NCBI RefSeq assembly: GCF_038003085.1
Contig: NZ_JBBOOM010000001.1
Coordinates: 248,001 to 312,000, forward strand
Reading direction: 5' to 3'
Source of the DNA: Psychrobacillus sp. FSL K6-2836
Lineage (GTDB): Bacteria; Bacillota; Bacilli; Bacillales_A; Planococcaceae
DNA: 64,000 nucleotides
The translations under genes and the position numbers were made by a program. Each line of letters opens with the position of its first letter. Within the stretch, counting starts at the first letter, position 1. Positions 54,841-63,932 of this stretch are shown here, piece by piece. The notes beneath the pieces were generated by a model. That model had not been told where the DNA came from. It made no database searches and saw only the letters and a program-made list of their open reading frames with translations.

Positions 54841-55248
54841 TTAACGTGAACGTCTCTCTTCCAATAAACGCCAATCTAAAAACCCTTGTTCGATACCCTT
54901 TAACAAAATTTCCGCGGTTCCCATATTTGTTGCTAGCGGAATCTGATATACATCACAAAGTCGAATGAGCGCAGTTACATCTGGTTCATGAGGCTGAGCT
55001 GTTAGTGGATCTCGGAAAAATATGACCATATCCATTTCGTTATTGGCAATTGCCGATCCTATTTGTTGATCACCACCTAGTGGTCCTGATTTATATCTAA
55101 ATACACTTAAGCCAACTTCATCAATAATTCTAGTTCCCGTTGTTCCGGTAGCATATAAGTCATGCTCTTCTAAAATTGTTTTAAAAGCAGTTACAAACTG
55201 TATTAAATCTTCTTTTTTTTGGTCATGCGCTACTAATGCAATTCTCAT
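54841..55248 (-). CDS. mgsA: Methylglyoxal synthase
   Basis: 135 residues; [32 protein letters not shown] and the catalytic Asp in [14 protein letters not shown] are all present. It converts dihydroxyacetone phosphate to methylglyoxal and phosphate. Ten bases after dapB on the same strand. Confidence 0.97.
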   Translation of the reverse strand: MRIALVAHDQKKEDLIQFVTAFKTILEEHDLYATGTTGTRIIDEVGLSVFRYKSGPLGGDQQIGSAIANNEMDMVIFFRDPLTAQPHEPDVTALIRLCDVYQIPLATNMGTAEILLKGIEQGFLDWRLLEERRSR

Positions 55249-55258
55249 TTTTTACCTC

Positions 55259-56032
55259 CTATAAAATAATATCTTCTAAACCGTATATCAGTATATTACG
55301 TTTCATGACTTCTTCGATCGACAATACGATTCCAGACATAAAGGATGCTCGGTCAAAAGAATCATGACGTAGCGTAAGCAATTGTCCTTCTCCCCCCAGT
55401 AATACCTGCTGATGTGCAACTAAACCAGGTAATCGGACACTATGTATATGCATGCCATCCAAATTTGCTCCTCTTGCTCCTTGAATTGTTTCTTCCTCAT
55501 TCGGATGACCTTGTTCCATCGAGGTACGTGTTTGCTGAATCATTTGAGCCGTCTTAATAGCCGTTCCCGAAGGTGCATCTACTTTTTGATCATGATGCAT
55601 CTCGATAATCTCCACATTTGGTAAATATTTTGCAGCTGTTTGTGCAAACTTCATCATAAGGACTGCACCAATTGAAAAATTAGGAGCTATTATGCATCCT
55701 ACCTGTCTTTCTTCTACTTTGTTACGTAATGTATCTAATTGTAAATCAGTGAAGCCTGTTGTACCAATAACTGGCCTTACTCCATACTCTAGGGCAGTCA
55801 TCGCATGCTCAAAAACTGCTGAAGGTACAGTCAAGTCAACTAATACATCCGGTTGTGTTTGTTCAATTAATAAATTTAAAGAAGTGAAGATGGGAATATT
55901 ATCTACTGCGCACTCCATATCTTGCTTAGAATCCAAAACCGCTACTAATAAAAAATTCTTGTTTTTAATTACTGTCGCTACTGCTTCTTTTCCCATTTTA
56001 CCTCTTGGGCCAGCTACCGCTACTTTAATCAT
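55259..56032 (-). CDS. dapB: 4-hydroxy-tetrahydrodipicolinate reductase
   Basis: 257 residues. Rossmann VAGPRGKMGKEAV (NAD(P)H), GTTGF, and the substrate loop EMHHDQKVDAPSGTA with the catalytic His-His and Lys. It acts in lysine and meso-diaminopimelate synthesis. Between ypjD and mgsA as in B. subtilis. Confidence 0.97.
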   Translation of the reverse strand: MIKVAVAGPRGKMGKEAVATVIKNKNFLLVAVLDSKQDMECAVDNIPIFTSLNLLIEQTQPDVLVDLTVPSAVFEHAMTALEYGVRPVIGTTGFTDLQLDTLRNKVEERQVGCIIAPNFSIGAVLMMKFAQTAAKYLPNVEIIEMHHDQKVDAPSGTAIKTAQMIQQTRTSMEQGHPNEEETIQGARGANLDGMHIHSVRLPGLVAHQQVLLGGEGQLLTLRHDSFDRASFMSGIVLSIEEVMKRNILIYGLEDIIL

Positions 56033-56036
56033 TTTT

Positions 56037-56369
56037 TTAGTCCTCCTTGATCGTCCATCTATCTTTGTCTCTTGTATTGTATTTATTTAAGACTTGCTCT
56101 AGAGACTGTTGCAGATCTACACCTTCCGCATTTGCCATGCATAGCAGTACGAAAAAGAAATCTCCCATTTCATCTGCAATTTCTTTTTCGACTTCTGTAT
56201 GCTTCTTTTTCTTTGTCCCATATTTATGCTGTACCTCTCTAGATAGCTCTCCTAATTCTTCAGTAAGTCTCGCTAATAGTTCCATTGGTGGGAAATAACC
56301 TTCTTTAAATTGATTTATGTACGTATCCACTTCTATTTGTAAATCTGACAAAGTTTTTTTATCTTTCAT
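56037..56369 (-). CDS. ypjD: MazG-like nucleotide pyrophosphohydrolase (YpjD)
   Basis: 110 residues; EELGELSREV and KEIADEMGDFFF supply the EExxE...ExxD metal site of all-alpha NTP pyrophosphatases. Probably cleans non-canonical nucleotides or dCTP-type pools. First gene of ypjD-dapB-mgsA-bshA-cca-birA. Divergent from ypjC. Confidence 0.92.
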   Translation of the reverse strand: MKDKKTLSDLQIEVDTYINQFKEGYFPPMELLARLTEELGELSREVQHKYGTKKKKHTEVEKEIADEMGDFFFVLLCMANAEGVDLQQSLEQVLNKYNTRDKDRWTIKED

Positions 56370-56478
56370 TATTTATCCCTCCCTTTGTGTATATCCTAAT
56401 AAAAATATAAGCTAGTTGTCAAAAGCATCAAAATAATCGATAATAACTTAAGTATGAACTAATAAGCGAGGTGGAACA

Positions 56479-57348
56479 ATGGGACTTGGACTTAAATTTA
56501 AAAATATTATGATGATTATTTTTGGAGCAGCCATTTATAGTTTTGGCTTTGTTCATTTTAATATGCAAAATGAGCTTGGAGAAGGCGGATTTTCTGGTAT
56601 TACCCTAGTTTTATATTTTGCTTTCAATTGGGATGTCGCCTTGATGAACCTTTTATTAAATATACCAATGTTTATCTTAGGGTGGAAGCTGTTGGGTAGG
56701 AAAATGTTTGCCTATACATTAATCGGTACCATTTCAGTATCTGTATTTTTAAAAGTATTTGATATTTATGAATTTCAACTAGGGTTAGAGGATGACCTAT
56801 TTCTAGTTTCCCTTTTTGCTGGTGTTTTCGTAGGTTTAGGTTTAGGAATTATTTTCAAATACGGAGGAACAACTGGAGGGGTTGATATTATTGCCCGTCT
56901 TGTATTTAAATACAAGGGTTGGAGCATGGGTAAAACTATGTTTATCTTCGATGCATTTGTCATATTATTGTCATGGGCAACATTCTTAAATGAGCGTTCT
57001 ATGATGTATACCCTAGTTGCGGTATATGTTGGAGCTAGGGTTATCGATTTTGTACAAGAAGGTGCTTATTCTGCTAGAGGTGCATTCATCATATCTGAAA
57101 AGCAAAGTGAAATTGCAGATCTAATTACAGATAAATTATCTCGTGGCGTCACAATTTTTAATGGCCGTGGTCACTTCACAAAAAATGATAGAGATGTTCT
57201 TTATTGTGTAGTAGCTAAAAATCAAATTACTTCCTTAAAAAATGTTATAACTTCTATCGATCCACATGCTTTTGTTTCAATAACAGAAGTTCACGATGTC
57301 ATGGGTGAAGGCTTTACATTAGATGATGAGAAGAAACCGATTGAATAA
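56479..57348 (+). CDS. ypjC: YitT family membrane protein (YpjC)
   Basis: 289 residues: five to six transmembrane helices with GGFSGITLVLYFAFNWDVALMNLL cut here to GEGGFSGITL and FKYGGTTGGVDII, then a cytosolic DUF2179 domain (about 215-280, RGVTIFNGRGHFTKNDRDVLYCVV). Family function is unresolved. GAGGTGG precedes the ATG. It is the only backbone gene in this part on the plus strand. Confidence 0.9.
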   Translation: MGLGLKFKNIMMIIFGAAIYSFGFVHFNMQNELGEGGFSGITLVLYFAFNWDVALMNLLLNIPMFILGWKLLGRKMFAYTLIGTISVSVFLKVFDIYEFQLGLEDDLFLVSLFAGVFVGLGLGIIFKYGGTTGGVDIIARLVFKYKGWSMGKTMFIFDAFVILLSWATFLNERSMMYTLVAVYVGARVIDFVQEGAYSARGAFIISEKQSEIADLITDKLSRGVTIFNGRGHFTKNDRDVLYCVVAKNQITSLKNVITSIDPHAFVSITEVHDVMGEGFTLDDEKKPIE

Positions 57349-57416
57349 GTTTGAGGGGATTGTTCAAGTACTTTACTTGGTCAGTCCTTTTTATATTGTG
57401 TATACTACTACAATTA

Positions 57417-57475
57417 AAAGGTAGGTAGGTAGTTATTTAATAATACTATGAGTTGAGATCTTACTTCCTACCTTT
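57417..57475 (+). terminator. Weak terminator-like hairpin after ypjC
   Basis: AAAGGTAGG (57417-57425) pairs with CCTACCTTT (57467-57475) over 9 bp around a long AT-rich loop; no clean T run follows. Confidence 0.4.
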
Positions 57476-57494
57476 AACTTGTGTTGTAATTCTT

Positions 57495-57588
57495 TTACTT
57501 GCGGTCATTAAGTACTTATTTGCTTTCTCATTTGAGTTACTTTCGGTTTTACTCCATTTACTTGCTCTACTGATTGAGTTACTTGTGA
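57495..57588. repeat. Short degenerate tandem repeat
   Basis: About five units of 18-24 bp with consensus TTACTTGCTYTACTNATTGAG; the clearest are the fourth unit and the starts of the others. Similar in style, not in sequence, to the array after ponA. Non-coding. Confidence 0.5.
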
Positions 57589-57647
57589 AAAGGGTAATTT
57601 TTCCATTAAAGTTATCATAAGTTTCACTACGATAAATAGAATAACAA

Positions 57648-57821
57648 ATAAGAAAAACCAGGCAAAAACGTCCGCTCCTTTAAGTTCAAACCCTGTATCA
57701 ATTCTTTTCGAAGTTCTTTAGACAGAAGTTTTGCTATATGATTACCTAGTGAATTTTTTAGTGATATTGGTTGTGACGTCCGTCACAACCAATATCACTT
57801 TTTTAGGTAATCTTATGGCAA
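57648..57821 (+). repeat. Dispersed element, copy C
   Basis: Starts AATAAGAAAAACCAGGCAAAAACG and ends CTTATGGC. The central 18-bp perfect stem (57760-57777 with 57782-57799) with loop GTCC is followed by a T run; an additional outer pairing GATTACCTA/TAGGTAATC embraces it. Same block order as copies A and B. Lies between convergent ypjC and yugP. Confidence 0.88.
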
Positions 57822-57837
57822 CTCCGTCGGGTTGAGT

Positions 57838-57889
57838 GAGATAAATGAGCCATCACATCGAGGCGTGAGCGACGGTGATGACTTATCTC
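57838..57889. repeat. Bulged hairpin downstream of copy C
   Basis: GAGATAA/TTATCTC (7 bp) and CATCAC/GTGATG (6 bp) stack with a small internal loop around a GC-rich centre. Nothing else was recognised from here to 58021. Confidence 0.45.
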
Positions 57890-58021
57890 TCTCCACGCGG
57901 AATGCTCCACGTGAAACGGATATCAGTAGTATTATTGGATAGACCTATTCATCAAACTACTTGGAGAATCATTATTAGGTAGTTATCCACATGTCATAGA
58001 ATTAATAATTTCCTAATTCAT

Positions 58022-58062
58022 ATAAAAATGGAGGGCAACGACTATTGTCATCACCCTCCATT
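58022..58062 (-). terminator. Terminator of yugP
   Basis: AATGGAGGG/CCCTCCATT arms (58027-58035 and 58054-58062) with an 18-nt loop, followed on the minus strand by TTTTTATA. It lies 14 bases past the stop. Confidence 0.85.
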
Positions 58063-58075
58063 CATTTAACTTTGC

Positions 58076-58756
58076 TTAATCGTTCCGAGTCATTCCAGTA
58101 TAGATTAATACTAAGCGTAATAACTCTAGAACTGCCACCGCTGCAGCAGCAACATAGGTTAACGCGGCTGCACTTAATACCTTTTTCGCATGAGGTTCTT
58201 CTTCATTGCGAATAATGCCGTGAGACACCATTTGGTCCATCGCTCGACTAGAAGCGTTAAATTCCACAGGTAGCGTAACAATTTGGAATACAACTCCAGC
58301 AGCTAGCAGCACAATCCCTATTAAAAGTAGATTAGAGAAGCTAGCAAGCATTCCTATCATGATGAATATCCAAGAAGCATTAGAAGAAATATTAGCAACT
58401 GGAACAAGTTTGTGACGTAAATTTAAGAACGAATATGATTCTTTGTGTTGAATAGCATGACCAACCTCATGTGCTGCAATCGCAGATCCTGCAACAGAAG
58501 CTTCATGAAAATTATGAGAGGACAATGCCACTATTTTTGTCATTGGATTGTAGTGATCACTTAAAAACCCTCTGCTTTCAACAACTTGGACATCCGTTAA
58601 ACCATTTGCATCTAAAATTGTTCTTGCTACTTGAGCACCTGTCATTCCAGAAGTAGAACGAACTTTTGAATACTTTTTATATGTTCTTTTAACCTTCATT
58701 TGTGCATACAAAGGCAATAATAGAATTATCGCAAAATACACGAGATAAGAAACCAA
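58076..58756 (-). CDS. yugP: Zinc membrane metallopeptidase YugP
   Basis: 226 residues from a TTG at 58756 behind GAGGGGG. N-terminal transmembrane helix, AAHEVGHAIQH zinc motif (about 93-103), then three further hydrophobic segments (roughly 120-170 and 190-220). Member of the Zn_peptidase_2 family; the B. subtilis homologue is uncharacterised. In B. subtilis yugP is elsewhere, so its place between ypjC and ypjA is a local rearrangement. Confidence 0.9.
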   Translation of the reverse strand: MVSYLVYFAIILLLPLYAQMKVKRTYKKYSKVRSTSGMTGAQVARTILDANGLTDVQVVESRGFLSDHYNPMTKIVALSSHNFHEASVAGSAIAAHEVGHAIQHKESYSFLNLRHKLVPVANISSNASWIFIMIGMLASFSNLLLIGIVLLAAGVVFQIVTLPVEFNASSRAMDQMVSHGIIRNEEEPHAKKVLSAAALTYVAAAAVAVLELLRLVLIYTGMTRND

Positions 58757-58814
58757 GTTTCTTTTCCCCCTCTCTATTCTATACTCCTTATTTTAATAGG
58801 AATAATATAGACAT

Positions 58815-59411
58815 TCAACTAATAAGCTTTGACCTTTTTTGATAAATGAACGTAGCTAAGATAATACATGCAATCGATAGCCAAAATGTAAAATAACCGA
58901 TCTGATCGGCGTATTTATACAAGCTTCTATATGTTGGCATTTGATCAAATACATAATCTATCACATCATTATGTAATGTCCAAACAGCAGCAATAAAAAT
59001 ATGTATCCATGTAAAGCGATAATAAGGAATGTATAAGATAGCTTGGATCGCCATTGCAAAATGCGATGCTACAAGCATCCACCCCATCCAACCGAGATAA
59101 TCATTTTCTACGTATGTCCAAACATTCATCACTACTGCCCATAATCCATATTTTACAAGTGTGATTAATGCTAGAGCTTCGATTAACTTCCAATTTTTCT
59201 TTAACAGCCATGCCAACAAAGCAATTGTGAAAAACAAACTTGCTGTAGGACTGTCGGGTACGAATAGAAGAAACTTAGACTCTGTTTGGGATAACTGCCC
59301 TTTATACCAATAGTAACCATATATGGTACCGATTAGGTTTACTATGAATAATAGCCACATAAATGTTTTGTTAAAGAGAACCATTTTTATATACAGTAGC
59401 AATGTTTTCAT
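58815..59411 (-). CDS. ypjA: YpjA family membrane protein (DUF1405)
   Basis: 198 residues, about six transmembrane helices; WLLFIVNLIGTIYGYYWY and the W/Y-rich TLHNDVIDYVFDQMPTY loop are typical. Conserved after qcrC in Bacillales. The function is unknown. A terminator separates it from qcrC, so it is probably read partly by its own promoter or by read-through. Confidence 0.88.
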   Translation of the reverse strand: MKTLLLYIKMVLFNKTFMWLLFIVNLIGTIYGYYWYKGQLSQTESKFLLFVPDSPTASLFFTIALLAWLLKKNWKLIEALALITLVKYGLWAVVMNVWTYVENDYLGWMGWMLVASHFAMAIQAILYIPYYRFTWIHIFIAAVWTLHNDVIDYVFDQMPTYRSLYKYADQIGYFTFWLSIACIILATFIYQKRSKLIS

Positions 59412-59435
59412 TTATTTGGACTCCTTTTTGATATG

Positions 59436-59464
59436 AAAAAAAGAGAGCCAGTTTCCTGACTCTC
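59436..59464 (-). terminator. Terminator of the qcr operon
   Basis: A 9-bp stem (59443-59451 with 59456-59464) with a GAAA tetraloop in the minus-strand RNA is followed by a T run. It lies 15 bases past the qcrC stop. Confidence 0.9.
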
Positions 59465-59478
59465 TTCACTTGTTAATA

Positions 59479-60258
59479 TTATTCTGCTGGTTGAAGTGTT
59501 GTGATAAACTCAGCAAGTTTTTGTAGCTCTTCTTCAGTACCTGTGTAAGTTCCACCAGGCATACCGCCTCTACCTTCATGAGCAATTTCAACGATCTCCT
59601 CAGCAGTCATGTCTACGCCTACTAATGGTAGACCTATACCACCCTCGAAGGAGTTACCGTGACACCCAATACAGGATGAAGCTTGGTAAAGCTGATAGCC
59701 TTCTGAAGTTTCATCAAATTCAACTGAAACTTCTTCTTTAATTTCACCATAAGCTTTTGCAGCTTCCCAATCATGGTTTACAACAGATTCCCAAGTTAAG
59801 AAAATGATTGAAGCAAGTGCTAACATCATAAATCCTGTCGGTAATGGACGTTTCCATGGACTTCTTTCTTTACTTGTATCTAAAAACGGTACTAATAATA
59901 GCGCTCCGAAAGCCAATCCTGGCATAACAATTGCTCCAATAACATTGTATGGTCCTGAAGCAAATTCATATTTTAATAATTGGTATAAAAATAAGAAATA
60001 CCAGTCTGGTACTGGAATATAACCTGTGTCAGCTGGATCAGCTGGGCGTTCAAGTGGTGATGGATGTGCAACAGTTAATACCAAATAACCAACTAAGAAA
60101 ACCGCACCGACTAACCATTCTTTTAGTAAAAAGTCAGGCCAGAAAGCTTCTGTTTTGCCTGGATACTCAGAATAGTCTTTTGGAGTGTTTTTCTTACGGT
60201 TAGAAAGATCTGGTACACGTGAGTCTCCAACGAATTTCATGCCTTTTCCGCGATGCAT
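59479..60258 (-). CDS. qcrC: Menaquinol-cytochrome c reductase cytochrome b/c subunit
   Basis: 259 residues. Residues 1-170 are the subunit IV-like half of cytochrome b with three to four helices (DWYFLFLYQLLKYE); residues 190-259 are a cytochrome c domain with CIGCHG haem motif and Met ligand in GGMPGGTY. This fused b/c subunit is typical of Bacillus bc complexes. It passes electrons to cytochrome c and then to oxidases such as the ba3 enzyme at 200-1867. Confidence 0.96.
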   Translation of the reverse strand: MHRGKGMKFVGDSRVPDLSNRKKNTPKDYSEYPGKTEAFWPDFLLKEWLVGAVFLVGYLVLTVAHPSPLERPADPADTGYIPVPDWYFLFLYQLLKYEFASGPYNVIGAIVMPGLAFGALLLVPFLDTSKERSPWKRPLPTGFMMLALASIIFLTWESVVNHDWEAAKAYGEIKEEVSVEFDETSEGYQLYQASSCIGCHGNSFEGGIGLPLVGVDMTAEEIVEIAHEGRGGMPGGTYTGTEEELQKLAEFITTLQPAE

Positions 60259-60299
60259 AGTGTCCCCTCCTTATAACAATAATCTGTTCCATTTACCCA

Positions 60300-60974
60300 T
60301 TAAAGTGGTCCAGAAATACCTTGACGACGAATCATGATAAAGTGAGCTGCAAGTAATCCAAATAAAGCAGCTGGCAAGAAGAACACATGAATCGCAAAGA
60401 ATCTTGTTAATGTTTGCGCACCGATGATAGTTTCATCACCAGCTAAAAGTGTTTTTATCATTCCACCTATAAATGGAACTGATGCTGCAATTTCAATACC
60501 TACTTTTGTTGCGAACAATGCTTTCATGTCCCAAGGAAGTAAGTAACCTGTAAATCCTAAACCTAACATAACAGCGAAGATTAATACTCCGACCATCCAG
60601 TTTAGTTCACGAGGTTTTTTATAAGAACCAGTAAAGAATACACGTAATGTATGTAAGAACATCATAACAATTACTAGCGATGCTCCCCAGTGATGCATCC
60701 CACGCACGATTTCACCGAATGCTACTTCATTTTGAAGATAGTAAACAGATTCCCAAGCATTTTCAATGTCTGGTACGTAATACATAGTTAAGAACATACC
60801 CGATAAGATTTGAATTACTGTGATGAAAAATGTTAATCCTCCGAAACAGTATACAAATGCTGAAAAATGATGTGCAGGGTTTACGTGTTCTGGTACTTCG
60901 TGGTCTGCGATATCACGCCATATAGGTGTAATATCTAGACGTTCATCCACCCAATCATAGATTTTATTAAGCAC
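60300..60974 (-). CDS. qcrB: Menaquinol-cytochrome c reductase cytochrome b subunit
   Basis: 224 residues, four transmembrane helices of b6 type. Haem-ligand His pairs are in MHHWGASLVIVMMFLHTLR and RFFAIHVFFLPA...HFIMIRR. It forms the quinol site with QcrC. 21 bases after qcrA. Confidence 0.96.
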   Translation of the reverse strand: MLNKIYDWVDERLDITPIWRDIADHEVPEHVNPAHHFSAFVYCFGGLTFFITVIQILSGMFLTMYYVPDIENAWESVYYLQNEVAFGEIVRGMHHWGASLVIVMMFLHTLRVFFTGSYKKPRELNWMVGVLIFAVMLGLGFTGYLLPWDMKALFATKVGIEIAASVPFIGGMIKTLLAGDETIIGAQTLTRFFAIHVFFLPAALFGLLAAHFIMIRRQGISGPL

Positions 60975-60995
60975 TGATGTCGTACCCCCTTACTT

Positions 60996-61499
60996 TTAAA
61001 CTAATGTGTTAGGTATAGCTTTTCCAATTTCTAAGAAACCGTCATTTTCACGCACTTCAAATTGATCCAACGGACCTAGAGGCGGTGTTTTTGGAACATT
61101 TTTTCCGTTTTTCTCATAACGGCCAGCATGACATGGACAGAAGAATTGATTTTTGTGCGCCGGGTCAGCTTCCCAGTTTACCGTACAGCCTAAATGTTTA
61201 CATACTGGAGACAATGCAATAATCTGATCTCCTTCTTTGTAAACCCATGCTGAATTTGTTACATCAGACTTGTACCATGCATCCACTTGTTCAAAAGTGA
61301 AATCTACACGTTGAGGAACCTCCGTAATATCTGCAGTTTTCATCTCAGTTATTACGAAATCTCCGCCTTCTTTTTTCTGCAATACAGGATCAACTGCAAA
61401 ACGTACCATTGGCATTAGCATACCTGCTGCCATAAATCCGCCAACTCCTGTTAAGGTATAACTTAAAAATTGACGTCTTGATACTTTATTGTTACTCAT
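60996..61499 (-). CDS. qcrA: Menaquinol-cytochrome c reductase Rieske iron-sulfur subunit
   Basis: 167 residues. A twin-arginine-type N-terminus (SRRQFLSY) and one membrane anchor precede a Rieske domain with CKHLGC and CPCHAG, the Cys-His ligand pairs of the 2Fe-2S cluster. First gene of qcrABC, with a strong GGGGGGAAAAGG ribosome binding site. Confidence 0.97.
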   Translation of the reverse strand: MSNNKVSRRQFLSYTLTGVGGFMAAGMLMPMVRFAVDPVLQKKEGGDFVITEMKTADITEVPQRVDFTFEQVDAWYKSDVTNSAWVYKEGDQIIALSPVCKHLGCTVNWEADPAHKNQFFCPCHAGRYEKNGKNVPKTPPLGPLDQFEVRENDGFLEIGKAIPNTLV

Positions 61500-61572
61500 C
61501 CTTTTCCCCCCTCTTACTTAAAGGTCAGTCCAATGGACATACTTGCTTGAATAATAATACTAGGACATATAC

Positions 61573-61601
61573 ATGATATATCAATAAAAAAGGAAGGTCA
61601 A
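61573..61601 (-). promoter_or_regulatory. Sigma-A promoter of qcrABC
   Basis: Minus strand TTGACC (61601-61596), 17-bp spacer, TATCAT (61578-61573), about 75 bases upstream of qcrA. Confidence 0.78.
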
Positions 61602-61656
61602 TAATCGATTTCCTCGAATCATGAACTTTATAGACAAATGCTGAAACAAATTGTCA

Positions 61657-62103
61657 CTAATTCGCCCATTTTTTCGCAAAAATAGGAATAAGTTGTCGTA
61701 ATTGATCTTCTAATACTGAGTTTTTCATTTTTTGGTCCATGGAATCTAGTGGAACAGACGGAATCCAAATAATATTTTGGTCTTCTCCCATTGTACTCCA
61801 ATCTCTATCAGAAGTAACGTAAAAGATGTGCTTGAATGAGGCTTTGTTTAGTTCTTCCTGCCAAGATTCAAATACCGATTGCTTGTCCTGACTTCTTGTA
61901 TAAGAGAAGGAAGGAAATAAAACAATCCTTCCTTTGAACTGATTTTCAATTACGTTAGCTAATGACAACGTGAAGTCAGCTGCAGAGGCAGCAAATTGGA
62001 AACCTTCATCAGAACCATCAATCTGTATAAGTGGGATTACTGCTGTGTCTATGAATTCTTTTTCTGCTTGATATACTTTACTATCTTTTCCGTTCCAATG
62101 CAT
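61657..62103 (-). CDS. ypiF: YpiF family protein (DUF2487)
   Basis: 148 residues, cytosolic alpha/beta protein; VIPLIQIDGSDEGFQ and IVLFPSFSYTR are recognisable DUF2487 segments. Conserved between ypiB and qcrA in Bacillales. The function is unknown. AGGAGAGG precedes the ATG, 12 bases after ypiB. Confidence 0.87.
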   Translation of the reverse strand: MHWNGKDSKVYQAEKEFIDTAVIPLIQIDGSDEGFQFAASAADFTLSLANVIENQFKGRIVLFPSFSYTRSQDKQSVFESWQEELNKASFKHIFYVTSDRDWSTMGEDQNIIWIPSVPLDSMDQKMKNSVLEDQLRQLIPIFAKKWAN

Positions 62104-62115
62104 TTGTAACCTCTC

Positions 62116-62667
62116 CTAAACCTCTTTATGTTGTATTTGCTTCCATAACGAAGAAAGCTCCATAAACTTTTCTTTGTTATTTTCATCAATTGCTTGATCA
62201 ATCTGCTTTTTTAATTGCTCCACTTGAAATGAATACAAGCTTTCACTAACTATATCCTCAGCTATCAATTTATCCTTTTCACTAATCTGCAAATATTTTG
62301 GCATATACGGATTCTCTTCTAATACTGCCAAATACTCAGGACTAGGTGGCATCATTTGAAAGTTCAATTGAATATACATATCCTCTTCTGGATGTAATCG
62401 CAAATCATGGAAGGACTTTTCAGCATCAGCAGTCATAATACTTCCCTTGTAAAAACGAAACGGGATACCTGAAGACGTCGTAACCGACATAATCATCGCT
62501 CGAGGACAATAATGCGCCTCCTCCACAAAGTGTACGTTATTCAATAAGGTTTCATGGCTTATCAAGTAATTCAAGATCCACACGCACTCTCTTCTTTTCA
62601 TCTGATACTTTTTTAAAAACCACCGAACAAATTCTTTTTTCTCACCAACTGAAACAGAAGCAGTCAC
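62116..62667 (-). CDS. ypiB: YpiB family protein (UPF0302 plus IDEAL domain)
   Basis: 183 residues from a GTG at 62667 behind GGAAGGAGAGG. N-terminal UPF0302 domain (about 1-120, FVRWFLKKYQMKRRECVWIL) and a C-terminal IDEAL-type segment (LKKQIDQAIDENNKEKFMEL). In B. subtilis YpiB has been linked to LpxC-like or cell-envelope control only loosely, so no function is asserted. Between ypiA and ypiF as in B. subtilis. Confidence 0.88.
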   Translation of the reverse strand: MTASVSVGEKKEFVRWFLKKYQMKRRECVWILNYLISHETLLNNVHFVEEAHYCPRAMIMSVTTSSGIPFRFYKGSIMTADAEKSFHDLRLHPEEDMYIQLNFQMMPPSPEYLAVLEENPYMPKYLQISEKDKLIAEDIVSESLYSFQVEQLKKQIDQAIDENNKEKFMELSSLWKQIQHKEV

Positions 62668-62687
62668 GTAACCTCTCCTTCCCTCAT

Positions 62688-63932
62688 TTATTCAAACATT
62701 TCAAACCACTCACTATTTTCCGGTTGAAGTTTTTGCAAAATCAGCACAATCTCTTTCGCCTCTGCCCTTTTCCCTTCCTCTAGAAGGAAATAAACATACT
62801 TCTCTAAAAAAGGAACATCCTCTTTATGTTCAGTATATGCAAGCTGATAAAATTCGTATGCTTTTTCATAGGATTCTAATCTTTCATAAGCAGCTGCTAA
62901 AAATGGGAACATTGCAGCCCATTCAAAATGCTCTTGCTTCAACGTTTCATAGAGTTCTACTAACTGCTCATCCTTCTCTTCTGTTGAAAATAAGGAAGAC
63001 AAAATAAAAATAGCGTCCATATATTCTGGGTCAAGAGCAATCGCTTCTCTTAAAAAATTTTCTGCTTCTTTCACTTTACCCAATTTCAAAGAAATTTTAC
63101 CTGCAAATAAATAATATTCTTTTTCATATTCATCACGAGCAATACCATCTGTAATTGCTTTTAGAGCATCCTCATTTTTTTCTAAGCTAGCATATGTCTC
63201 AGCAAGTAGCATGTAGCCAGAGAAGTAGTCAGGATCAATTTGAAGTAGATCCTCTAACTGTTTTGCAGCAGTTTCAAAATGTTGTACTTGGAAGGACGCA
63301 TAAGCTGCATGAAATAGTACGTCTGGTGCGACTTCTTTTTTCAGTGCTTCTGTATAGTATGGAATTGCCTCTTCATAGGCTGCTCCTGCACTATAGATTT
63401 CCGCTAATTTAAGCGATAAATCTACTGCTTGTATGGACTCTTGAAAGGGAAGTAAATCCTTCATTACGCGTGCTGCTTCTAAGTATCTGCCGGTTTCAAA
63501 CAATAATTCTCCTTTAGCATACATAAGTAATGGTTCTTTTGGTAATAACGTGATGGCTTCATTTATTTTTTGTTCAGCCACCTCATATAATCCAATCATT
63601 TGATAATAGTCAGCTAATGTGAGCAGGGCTTGCGGATATGTATCGCTAGTTTTTTCAATAGTCGTAAGCATTTCTAGAGCTTCATCCTCCTTATCCATTT
63701 CCAGATAAAGCTGGGCTTGATCAATCTTCAGCTGATTTTCCTCAGGAAATAAAAACTGAAGATGTTCTAAGATAGTAATAGCTTCCTGTAAAAATCCAAA
63801 TTGTGTTACTAAATCTGCAAGCTGATACTGCTCATCGGGATCGCCATTCAATAAAAAATTATCAATCATTGTTCCGAGTTTCTCAATGTTTCCTTCTTCC
63901 ATCGCCTGGATAAAAGGTGTCAAGTTGTCCAT
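62688..63932 (-). CDS. ypiA: TPR-repeat protein YpiA
   Basis: 414 residues, almost entirely tetratricopeptide repeats (about 11 helical pairs with the xxYxxAxxxYxxAL pattern, for example YEEAIPYYTEALKKE and LEKNEDALKAITDG). It is acidic and cytosolic, a protein-interaction scaffold; the specific partner is unknown. First of ypiA-ypiB-ypiF. The final 68 bases of the window hold no gene and end in an A run that may be the tail of an upstream terminator. Confidence 0.92.
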   Translation of the reverse strand: MDNLTPFIQAMEEGNIEKLGTMIDNFLLNGDPDEQYQLADLVTQFGFLQEAITILEHLQFLFPEENQLKIDQAQLYLEMDKEDEALEMLTTIEKTSDTYPQALLTLADYYQMIGLYEVAEQKINEAITLLPKEPLLMYAKGELLFETGRYLEAARVMKDLLPFQESIQAVDLSLKLAEIYSAGAAYEEAIPYYTEALKKEVAPDVLFHAAYASFQVQHFETAAKQLEDLLQIDPDYFSGYMLLAETYASLEKNEDALKAITDGIARDEYEKEYYLFAGKISLKLGKVKEAENFLREAIALDPEYMDAIFILSSLFSTEEKDEQLVELYETLKQEHFEWAAMFPFLAAAYERLESYEKAYEFYQLAYTEHKEDVPFLEKYVYFLLEEGKRAEAKEIVLILQKLQPENSEWFEMFE

